Assembly (NCBI GenBank): GCA_937959375.1
Contig: CALGLS010000506.1
Span: forward strand, 1-6,395
DNA: 6,395 nucleotides
Source: an uncultured Saprospiraceae bacterium
GTDB taxonomy: Bacteria > Bacteroidota > Bacteroidia > Chitinophagales > Saprospiraceae
Direction: 5' to 3'
Part shown: piece by piece, positions 1 to 4,687 of the stretch
Position numbering within the stretch: the first letter of the stretch is position 1
Layout of the letters: each line of letters begins with the position of its first letter
Notes under the pieces: generated by a model
Seen by the model: the letters and a program-made list of their open reading frames with translations, nothing else
Database searches by the model: none
What the model was told of the DNA's origin: nothing
Made by a program: the position numbers and the translations under genes

Positions 1-1822
1 AAGCGCCCTTCAACATACCTTGATTCAGCATCGCCAAATTTACAAGGTGTTCAACCAAATCATTCTTCTTCTCTTCTTTTTTCATCTTCAACAACTTATT
101 GCTGATCAAATCGTGATTGGTATTAACCACCACGTTGTACGAATCCGGTAAGTTGCCCATGCCCATTCCTTGCATAGATTGCATCTCTTTCATACGACGC
201 ATAAACTCTGGACGCGTAATCATGATCGGCATATCTTCTGGCGAAAGTGCTTTTAGAGAGACAGTTGCTCCTGGTTCTTTTACTTTCGCTTCAAAAAGAA
301 TCTTTACTTTCTCTTGTTCCTTTTCGCTAAGTACAGATTCAGTAACTTCATCTTTCTGTACCAAGTTGTCGGCAGTGTCGGAGTCAACACGTACGAAAGT
401 TACGTTACCTAATTTCTGCTCCAAGTGTTGGATGAAGTGGTTGTCAATTACGGTATCAAATTCAAGAACGTCATAGCTACGTGCTTTTGCAGATTGGATA
501 AAGCTGTCGTGCTCCGTTGGGTTGTTGCTGTACAATATGACAATCTTATCGTGCTTATCTGTTTGATTAGCTTTTACCTTTTCCGTATATTCTTCAATAG
601 TGAAATGCTCTCCATCTACATTCTTCAAAAGTGCAAACTTAGTTCCTTTAGTATAGAATTTTTCGTCAGAGATCATTCCGTACTTTACGAAAACACCAAG
701 GTCAGGCCACTTCTCTTCGTAGGCCTTACGATCTTTTTTGTAAAGGCTAGCTAGTTTGTCTGCTACCTTTTTAGTAATGTAACCAGTGATCTTCTTTACA
801 TTACTATCGCTTTGTAGGTAACTACGAGAAACGTTTAGTGGAATGTCTGGAGAATCAATCACACCATGTAATAGGGTCAAAAATTCTGGTACAATCTCTT
901 TTACATCATCCGTTACGTAAACCTGATTTGAGAAAAGCTGAATTTTATTTTTCTGAAGTTCTAGATTGTTACCCAATTTTGGAAAATAAAGAATTCCGGT
1001 AAGGTTAAACGGAAAGTCAATATTCAAGTGAATCCAGAACATTGGTGGTTGACTATACGGGTACATTTCATTATAAAATGCTCTGTAGTCCTCGTCCTTC
1101 AAGCTTCTTGGAGATTTTTTCCAAGCAGGGTTAGGATTGTTGATGATGTTATCAACTTCTGTTTGTAATTCCTTGCGGTCTTCCCCTTCTCCTTCAAAAG
1201 TCGTTTCTACCTTTGTACCGAATTTGATTTCAATTGGTAAAAACTTACAGTACTTATTAAGGAGTGTTTCGATTCTACCTTCGTTCAAAAATTCTTTTCC
1301 TTCCTCATTAATATGTAGGATGACGTCAGTACCGCGTTCTTTACGATCTCCCGCCTCAAGGGTATATTTAGGATCACCTTCACAAGCCCATTTTACAGAC
1401 TTAGCAGATTTCTTATAAGACTTAGTCACTACTTCCACTCGGTCTGCTACCATAAAAGCAGAGTAAAAACCTAAACCGAAGTGTCCGATAATGTTAGCAT
1501 CATCTTTATATTTTTTTACAAAAGCTTCTGCGCTTGAGAAGGCTACCTGATTAAGGTATTTCTCAACCTCGCTTTCAGACATACCAATTCCGTGATCGCG
1601 AATGGTAAGTGTTTTACCTTTTATGTCGAGAATTACTTCAATTTTAGTGTCTCCAAGCTCTCCTTTTATGTCACCTTTTGCAGAAAGGGTCTTTAGTTTG
1701 GAAGTCGCATCAACAGCATTTGATATAAGTTCTCGTAGGAAGATCTCCTGATCGGAGTATAGGAACTTCTTTATGATTGGAAAGATGTTCTCAGTTTGTA
1801 CAGAAATATTACCTTTTTGCAT
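1..1822 (-). CDS. htpG: Molecular chaperone HtpG (bacterial Hsp90), C terminus cut by window edge
   Basis: ATP-dependent cytosolic chaperone that remodels client proteins, often with DnaK/DnaJ. The reverse strand reads open for 607 codons from ATG at 1822 to the window edge, and the protein begins MQKGNISVQTENIFPIIKKF. The N-terminal GHKL ATPase carries the Hsp90 signature around residues 22-39 (YSDQEIFLRELISNAVDA), with the catalytic Glu31 and Mg-binding Asn35. It also has the nucleotide-binding DHGIGM (Asp76) and the GHFGLGFYS lid-region motif near residue 113. The middle domain has LNVSRSYLQ, whose Arg333 matches the ATP-contacting catalytic-loop arginine. The C-terminal dimerisation domain contains a Met-rich stretch (MRRMKEMQSMQGMGMG) and reaches NLAMLNQGMLKGA at base 2. 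E. coli HtpG is 624 residues, so only some 15-25 residues should be missing. No frameshift was seen. The start is fixed by homology, and no clear Shine-Dalgarno precedes it. Two promoter candidates lie upstream. Family assignment is very secure. Confidence 0.98.
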   Translation of the reverse strand, partial: MQKGNISVQTENIFPIIKKFLYSDQEIFLRELISNAVDATSKLKTLSAKGDIKGELGDTKIEVILDIKGKTLTIRDHGIGMSESEVEKYLNQVAFSSAEAFVKKYKDDANIIGHFGLGFYSAFMVADRVEVVTKSYKKSAKSVKWACEGDPKYTLEAGDRKERGTDVILHINEEGKEFLNEGRIETLLNKYCKFLPIEIKFGTKVETTFEGEGEDRKELQTEVDNIINNPNPAWKKSPRSLKDEDYRAFYNEMYPYSQPPMFWIHLNIDFPFNLTGILYFPKLGNNLELQKNKIQLFSNQVYVTDDVKEIVPEFLTLLHGVIDSPDIPLNVSRSYLQSDSNVKKITGYITKKVADKLASLYKKDRKAYEEKWPDLGVFVKYGMISDEKFYTKGTKFALLKNVDGEHFTIEEYTEKVKANQTDKHDKIVILYSNNPTEHDSFIQSAKARSYDVLEFDTVIDNHFIQHLEQKLGNVTFVRVDSDTADNLVQKDEVTESVLSEKEQEKVKILFEAKVKEPGATVSLKALSPEDMPIMITRPEFMRRMKEMQSMQGMGMGNLPDSYNVVVNTNHDLISNKLLKMKKEEKKNDLVEHLVNLAMLNQGMLKGA

Positions 1823-1850
1823 TTCTATCTAAATTTTGGTTAGTCAATTT

Positions 1851-1861
1851 CCACTAAGTGG
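1851..1861. promoter_or_regulatory. Small palindrome CCACTAAGTGG in the htpG leader
   Basis: This is a perfect 5-bp inverted repeat around a central base, 29 nt upstream of the htpG start codon. It overlaps the predicted start site of the sigma-54-like promoter. It could be an operator or a small leader hairpin. It is short enough to be chance. Confidence 0.25.
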
Positions 1862-1876
1862 TCAAAGCCTGTGCCA
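1861..1876 (-). promoter_or_regulatory. Possible sigma-54-type (-24/-12) promoter element of htpG
   Basis: The minus strand reads TGGCACAGGCTTTGAC, to be compared with the sigma-54 consensus TGGCACG-N4-TTGCW. The -24 half is perfect, the spacing is right, and the -12 half has TTGA instead of TTGC. The predicted start near 1850 would give a leader of roughly 28 nt before the htpG ATG, which is reasonable. No enhancer-binding site was recognised, and the loss of the -12 C is a real weakness. A stress-inducible second promoter is an inference. Confidence 0.35.
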
Positions 1877-1964
1877 CGAGCATTATTCTGCCAAAATGAC
1901 GTAAATAGCGTGCTTGGTATTAAACTTATAAGCCATATAGCCCCTTATGTTATGCTAAATATGT

Positions 1965-1995
1965 CAAATATACTGACCTTTTTTCCCGTCACAAA
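1965..1995 (-). promoter_or_regulatory. Canonical Bacteroidetes housekeeping promoter for htpG
   Basis: On the minus strand there is a TTTG (1995-1992), a 19-nt spacer and TATATTTG (1972-1965). This matches exactly the known Bacteroidetes primary-sigma consensus TTTG-N19-TAnnTTTG. Transcription would begin around 1957-1960, giving htpG a leader of about 135 nt. That leader would run through the sigma-54-like element and the palindrome described separately. Confidence 0.75.
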
Positions 1996-2095
1996 TCCTA
2001 TTCTTTTTGGAGCTGGTACTTGGCATTGTGGTTTCATTTTTGCAAAACCAATAAACACAATACATAATCATTTAACAAATTAAAATATCCGCACC

Positions 2096-2344
2096 ATGCA
2101 AAACGAGACTACTTCAAATTCAAACGAGCAAGATTTAATTACTAAGTTCTACTATAATAACAATCACCTTTGTTTTCAAATTCTAATCAAAACGAATAAA
2201 GGAGAAAGCACACCTTATATGGAGTTTACTGATTACAATGAGTATAGAAAAGTGTTTAACGGTTTGACTGAAAGAAAGGGTAGAGGTGAATTTATAGAAA
2301 CTCGCAGTACTAATAGAGAATTAACAAATATGTCTTTTATGTAA
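2096..2344 (+). CDS. Small hypothetical protein (82 aa)
   Basis: I do not recognise this protein. It starts at ATG 2096, is divergent from htpG, and ends at TAA 2342-2344. It has no signal peptide or membrane segment, so it is probably cytosolic. A polar, Asn/Ser/Gln-rich start (about residues 1-13) is followed by an apparently folded part with alternating hydrophobics (FYYNNNHLCFQILIKTNKG). The C-terminal half is charged and contains FNGLTERKGRGEF. Ordinary codon use and residue composition favour a real gene over a chance frame, and no competing frame on either strand is more convincing. No clear promoter or Shine-Dalgarno site was found; CATTTTTG at 2035-2042 is one mismatch from a -7 box but lacks a well-spaced -33. 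It lies immediately upstream of the tandem RNA array, which may or may not be functionally linked. Confidence 0.55.
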   Translation: MQNETTSNSNEQDLITKFYYNNNHLCFQILIKTNKGESTPYMEFTDYNEYRKVFNGLTERKGRGEFIETRSTNRELTNMSFM

Positions 2345-2485
2345 TGGCATAGTATTTGGATACTAAGAAAGTATATGACGCAATGAATGACGCGGAGAGA
2401 ATGTGAGTCACTTTCAATAAGAGACAAAACGAAACAAATTTACTTCACTCCAGATTTTCACCCCTAAATTATCATTGAATAATAA

Positions 2486-2518
2486 AAATAGAATCCTTAC
2501 CTCGGTAAATTTCTATTT
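2486..2518 (+). repeat. Hairpin directly before RNA copy 1
   Basis: AAATAGAA (2486-2493) pairs perfectly with TTCTATTT (2511-2518), enclosing an inner TTACC/GGTAA inverted repeat (2497-2501 and 2504-2508). It ends one or two bases before the homologous part of RNA copy 1 and lies where that copy's promoter should be. It is absent from the spacers before copies 2 and 3. It could be an operator, a leader structure or chance in AT-rich DNA. Confidence 0.35.
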
Positions 2519-2519
2519 G

Positions 2520-2612
2520 AAAGATATATAAGAATTAAGGTCAGAAGTGATCTTAAAATGTGAGTGAGACCAGTTTATTGGGGGGTAATACTGGTCTCAA
2601 ACTCGCTTTTTT
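2520..2612 (+). ncRNA. Putative small RNA, copy 1 (diverged)
   Basis: The 5' end is a guess, based on where similarity to the other copies begins. Hairpin 1 (2535-2556) has an 8-bp stem TTAAGGTC/GATCTTAA with one G-U pair and an AGAAGT loop. Hairpin 2 pairs GAGACCAGT (2566-2574) with ACTGGTCTC (2590-2598) around the loop TTATTGGGGGGTAAT. A two-base AA bulge follows, then a lower stem of GTGAGT with ACTCGC. Six T residues (2607-2612) complete an intrinsic terminator. Two upper-stem pairs differ from copies 2 and 3 in a compensatory way (A-U for G-C and G-C for A-U). The U-tract fixes the plus strand as the transcribed one. Confidence 0.7.
2566..2612 (+). terminator. Intrinsic terminator of RNA copy 1
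   Basis: A nine-base-pair upper stem with flanking lower stem is followed by six T residues. It doubles as the second hairpin of the RNA and exposes the G6 loop. Confidence 0.75.
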
Positions 2613-2624
2613 GAAAAAAAATTG

Positions 2625-2641
2625 AATACGCTTAGCGTATT
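2625..2641. repeat. Perfect 17-bp palindrome AATACGCTTAGCGTATT
   Basis: Eight-base arms flank a single central T. It sits just after the copy 1 terminator within a segment of roughly 20 bp that is missing from the otherwise similar spacer after copy 2. It looks like a protein-binding site or a small insertion. Confidence 0.4.
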
Positions 2642-2690
2642 ATAAAAACGTGGTCTTTGCTTTTGCCCCCTCTAAATCCTCCCTAGGTTA

Positions 2691-2706
2691 TTACTTAGTA
2701 ATTACT
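2691..2706. promoter_or_regulatory. Conserved composite palindrome upstream of RNA copy 2
   Basis: TTACTTAGTAATTACT contains two overlapping palindromes, TTACTTAGTAA and AGTAATTACT. The same 16 bases, with the following GAAAAATGGAATAAGG, recur at 2884-2899 before copy 3. It lies about 30 bases upstream of the inferred RNA 5' end, so it may be a regulator site or part of a promoter. The copies are recent duplicates, so conservation alone is weak evidence. Confidence 0.35.
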
Positions 2707-2734
2707 GAAAAATGGAATAAGGAAAACAAATTGT

Positions 2735-2823
2735 AAAGATCTTTAAGGTCAGAAGTGATCTTAAAACCGAGTGAGTGGAACCAGTTTATTGGGGGGTAAT
2801 ACTGGTTCTATACTCACTCTTTT
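2735..2823 (+). ncRNA. Putative small RNA, copy 2
   Basis: This copy has the same architecture as copy 1. Hairpin 1 is TTTAAGGTC/GATCTTAAA (2742-2765) with an AGAAGT loop. Hairpin 2 has a lower stem GAGTGAGT (2769-2776) with ACTCACTC (2812-2819) and an upper stem GGAACCAGT with ACTGGTTCT. A two-base AT bulge interrupts it, and the G6 loop is invariant. Its U-tract is only four T (2820-2823) before an A9 run, so termination may be leaky and allow read-through toward copy 3. A palindromic AAAGATCTTT at the 5' end gives GATCTT a second possible partner, which copy 1 lacks. The 5' end is inferred. Confidence 0.7.
2769..2823 (+). terminator. Weak intrinsic terminator of RNA copy 2
   Basis: The two-part stem (GAGTGAGT/ACTCACTC and GAACCAGT/ACTGGTTC) is followed by only four T residues. 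Poor U-tract strength suggests partial read-through into the next unit. Confidence 0.65.
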
Positions 2824-2883
2824 AAAAAAAAATTGAGAAATAGGTTTTTGCTTTTCTCCCCTCAAAATTCCCCCCTAGGTATG

Positions 2884-2899
2884 TTACTTAGTAATTACT
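2884..2899. promoter_or_regulatory. Conserved composite palindrome upstream of RNA copy 3
   Basis: It is identical to the element at 2691-2706 and stands at the same distance, to within one base, from its RNA copy. Confidence 0.35.
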
Positions 2900-2926
2900 G
2901 AAAAATGGAATAAGGGAAACTATTGC

Positions 2927-3020
2927 AAAGATCTTTAAGGTCAGAAGTGATCTTAAAACCGAGTGAGTGGAACCAGTTTATTGGGGGGTAATACTGGTTC
3001 TATACTCACTCTTTTTTTTT
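2927..3020 (+). ncRNA. Putative small RNA, copy 3
   Basis: It is identical to copy 2 over 89 bp, with the same two hairpins (the long stem runs from 2961 to 3011). It ends in nine T residues (3012-3020), the strongest terminator of the three and a fitting end for the whole array. Its upstream region differs from that of copy 2 mainly by one indel and a few substitutions next to the inferred 5' end (TATTG here, AATTG there). The family is not recognised. Confidence 0.72.
2961..3020 (+). terminator. Strong intrinsic terminator of RNA copy 3
   Basis: It has the same stem as in copy 2, followed by nine consecutive T residues at 3012-3020. This insulates the downstream region from array transcription. 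Confidence 0.82.
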
Positions 3021-3072
3021 GTCCACACTCGTCTAAATACTATTCATCTTTTTACATTTCTTTTAATTGTTG

Positions 3073-3108
3073 AACCTTAGCACAATAAATTTTTGCTAGG
3101 GTTATTGT
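3073..3108 (+). repeat. Two overlapping, mutually exclusive hairpins
   Basis: AACCTTAGC (3073-3081) pairs with GCTAGGGTT (3095-3103) over nine pairs, one of them G-U. ACAATAA (3082-3088) pairs with TTATTGT (3102-3108). The second stem starts inside the loop of the first and ends beyond it, so they are alternatives (or pseudoknot-like, although zero-length connecting loops make that unlikely). No U-tract follows. Confidence 0.35.
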
Positions 3109-3244
3109 CGTTTTAGGAAGTGACGAATCAGTTCTAATTGAGAATGTTATTTTTTTGATAAAGAACTTCAAAAGAACACATCTTACAGAGATGCTTGGTA
3201 TATTTATGGTAATACTTTTAAGGACTTTACGAAAGGTAACTAAA
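3089..3244 (+). pseudogene. Possible gene remnant with a frameshift at a T7 run
   Basis: One frame reads VIVVLGSDESVLIENVIF (about 3101-3154). Adding one T to the T7 run at 3150-3156 would join it to DKELQKNTSYRDAWYIYGNT and on to a TAA at 3242-3244. The joined peptide has a protein-like composition, but there is no in-frame ATG and an upstream stop lies at about 3086. It may be the tail of a decayed gene or simply chance. No family is recognised. Confidence 0.22.
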
Positions 3245-3308
3245 GATCTTATTACCCGTCTAAAGAGTAGTCTAACACATAATTGAAAAATTAAAACAAT
3301 TGGAAATA

Positions 3309-4565
3309 ATGCGTATTAAAAATTTATTCCCACTTTTCATTTGCTTTTTGTTTGCAACGCATATTGTTGCACAAGAGCAATATTCCTACATGACCGATCG
3401 GATCTTTACTAAGCAGACAGATATGATTGGTTATAACTTTGTTCCTGATTTTATGGAAATTCCCAATGAGACAGATGCAGAATTAAAAGTTGGGGAATAC
3501 TCTTTTGGTATTACCACCAATAATCTTTTTGTAGAAGGAAAAGATATTAAAGGTGTTTACAGTGTTAATAATATTGACAAAACTGAATACGGCTTCATCT
3601 TTAAACTGATGAACGCCCGAGACCCTACGGTTCAAGGACACTTGAAAGTTATCCAAAATAAATATGGACACGTGGAAGCTTTGGTTTTTAAGAAATCAAC
3701 TAAGGAGAAAGAAATTATTTTCCACTTACCAAGAACGCCTAAAAGTCTTCGCTTAAAGGAAAAAGCATACTTTACTGATCGATGGGAAATGGTAAACCAT
3801 GACGTGGATAGTCTTTGGGGCAAATCAATTTATCCTTTTTTCAAAATTCACAAGGATGAAAAAGGTGTACAAGAACGTTTGCAACGAGCGGATAGCACTA
3901 GTATCTCTTTTGTAGAAAAGGTGACGATTATTGAAAAGAAACAAAAGAAGAAAAAGAAGAAGAAAAAAATCAAGAATATCGAACTTGGTGAAGAGGAAGA
4001 AGAAGTTATTGCTGAAGTGGAAGAAGTTGTTCCTGAACCAGTAAAGGAAGAACCTGTTGCAGTAGTAGAAGAGAAAGTAGAAGAAAAGAAGCCTGTACGT
4101 CGTGCTCCAAAGCGTCGTAAATTTCAAGGGTACAATTCTAGCAACAGTCGCGATATGGAAGAAGAAGAGGAAGAAGAGGTTGTAGCGGAAGCTCCTGCGC
4201 CAGTTGCTAAACCAGCACCAACACCTAAAATAGATGCGGGTGCTTCTCCATCAGCAGAAGAGGTTGTTGCAGCCGAAGGACAAACGGACGAAGAAAAGAA
4301 AAACGTAAAAATCGTTAAAGAATATTTCATCAATTTGCAATCGATTCTAACTTACGAAGACGGAGGTAGTGAAAATAAAAAATGGACCTACCAAGTTAAG
4401 AAAGTAGTGGAGCGTGAAGACAAAAGCGCTGGACCAGATGAAGAGCGTTATCAGATGGAGTTTACACTCAAGAAAGGAAAACCAATCTATTTGTATTTGA
4501 CTGGTGAGCGAACGATTAGTTCGATTGAAATTGACGGTAAGAAGTACTTGATGCGTGGTAACTAG
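3309..4565 (+). CDS. Secreted/periplasmic protein with Lys/Glu-rich low-complexity linker, function unknown
   Basis: I do not recognise the family. The ATG at 3309 is preferred over the in-frame TTG at 3300 because MRIKNLFPLFICFLF starts a classic signal peptide with likely cleavage after residue 21 (IVA/Q); the product is 418 aa. Residues about 23-205 look globular and beta-rich (VGEYSFGITTNNLFVEGKDI). They are followed by a lysine run (210-222), an acidic stretch (228-240), a Pro/Val/Glu/Lys linker with PVRRAPKRRK, a second Glu run and a Pro/Ala stretch to about 325. A compact C-terminal part (about 335-418) contains KKWTYQVKKVVERE and ends in KKYLMRGN. The linker recalls TonB-type periplasm-spanning segments, but there is no TonB-like C-terminal domain that I can identify. 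The AAG/GAA-rich DNA at about 3935-3985 and 4155-4180 is slippage-prone. The gene ends at the bidirectional terminator. Confidence 0.85.
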   Translation: MRIKNLFPLFICFLFATHIVAQEQYSYMTDRIFTKQTDMIGYNFVPDFMEIPNETDAELKVGEYSFGITTNNLFVEGKDIKGVYSVNNIDKTEYGFIFKLMNARDPTVQGHLKVIQNKYGHVEALVFKKSTKEKEIIFHLPRTPKSLRLKEKAYFTDRWEMVNHDVDSLWGKSIYPFFKIHKDEKGVQERLQRADSTSISFVEKVTIIEKKQKKKKKKKKIKNIELGEEEEEVIAEVEEVVPEPVKEEPVAVVEEKVEEKKPVRRAPKRRKFQGYNSSNSRDMEEEEEEEVVAEAPAPVAKPAPTPKIDAGASPSAEEVVAAEGQTDEEKKNVKIVKEYFINLQSILTYEDGGSENKKWTYQVKKVVEREDKSAGPDEERYQMEFTLKKGKPIYLYLTGERTISSIEIDGKKYLMRGN

Positions 4566-4590
4566 AATGCTGCGTTTATAAATAACTTCT

Positions 4591-4634
4591 AACAAAAAAA
4601 TCCCGAGCCAGTAATGACTCGGGATTTTTTTGTT
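4591..4634. terminator. Bidirectional intrinsic terminator between convergent genes
   Basis: A perfect 17-bp inverted repeat (arms 4591-4607 and 4618-4634) surrounds a 10-nt loop. Its GC core is TCCCGAG/CTCGGGA, flanked by A7 on the left and T7 on the right. It therefore terminates both the plus-strand gene ending at 4565 and the minus-strand gene ending at 4688. Confidence 0.93.
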
Positions 4635-4687
4635 GAATTATCATTTCAAATGAGGCTATGATCTGAGGGTCTTATTAAAGAAGTTGT

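Larger units (their letters stand above)
2520..3020 (+). repeat. Tandem array of three structured RNA units (208- and 192-bp periods)
   Basis: Three direct copies of an RNA-like unit of about 90 bp lie between the small ORF and the secreted-protein gene. The shared 5' hairpins begin at 2535, 2743 and 2935. Copies 2 and 3 are identical over 89 bp and share most of the preceding spacer, so they duplicated recently. Copy 1 has diverged but keeps the fold. The spacers share a C-rich stretch, a CCTAGG, and the motif TTACTTAGTAATTACT followed by GAAAAATGGAATAAGG. They are not CRISPR repeats (too long, too few, conserved spacers) and have no coding frame. Confidence 0.9.
3021..3308. other. Intergenic region between RNA array and secreted-protein gene
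   Basis: No intact gene is visible. It holds two overlapping inverted repeats at 3073-3108 and a possible broken reading frame at 3089-3244. AATTTTTG at 3088-3095, one mismatch from a -7 box, is preceded 18 nt earlier by TTG at 3067-3069. This is a weak candidate promoter for the gene at 3309. Confidence 0.4.

Noticed and set aside
117..1418. Several plus-strand reading frames (from 117, 425 and 1137)
   Set aside because: They are antisense shadows of htpG, whose protein sequence is unmistakable.
1871..2083. 70-codon plus-strand reading frame
   Set aside because: It covers the htpG promoter region, has an unconvincing composition, and overlaps a perfect minus-strand promoter.
2345..2405. 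Frameshifted continuation of the small ORF (YLDTKKVYDAMNDAERM in another frame)
   Set aside because: The peptide is short, preceded by a stop, and has no homopolymer or other signal that would link it to the upstream ORF.
2545..2552. Pairing of the RNA segment AGAAGTGATC with the 16S rRNA 3' end (GATCACCTCC)
   Set aside because: Only about six contiguous pairs are possible, most of the segment is inside hairpin 1, and the Bacteroidota rarely use anti-SD pairing. Too weak to claim.
2520..3020. CRISPR array
   Set aside because: The repeated units are about 90 bp within a 192-208 bp period, there are only three, and the spacers are themselves similar. No cas gene is present.
2520..3020. Retron msr-msd or type III toxin-antitoxin RNA
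   Set aside because: There is no reverse transcriptase or recognisable toxin gene nearby, and the repeat length and per-copy terminators do not fit either system.
3300..3308. TTG start at 3300 for the secreted protein
   Set aside because: The ATG at 3309 places Arg-Ile-Lys directly before the hydrophobic core, a better signal peptide, and ATG is the more common start.
3483..4595. Minus-strand reading frames opposite the secreted-protein gene
   Set aside because: Phe- and Ser-rich products are just the complement of the Lys/Glu-rich codons; there is no independent support.
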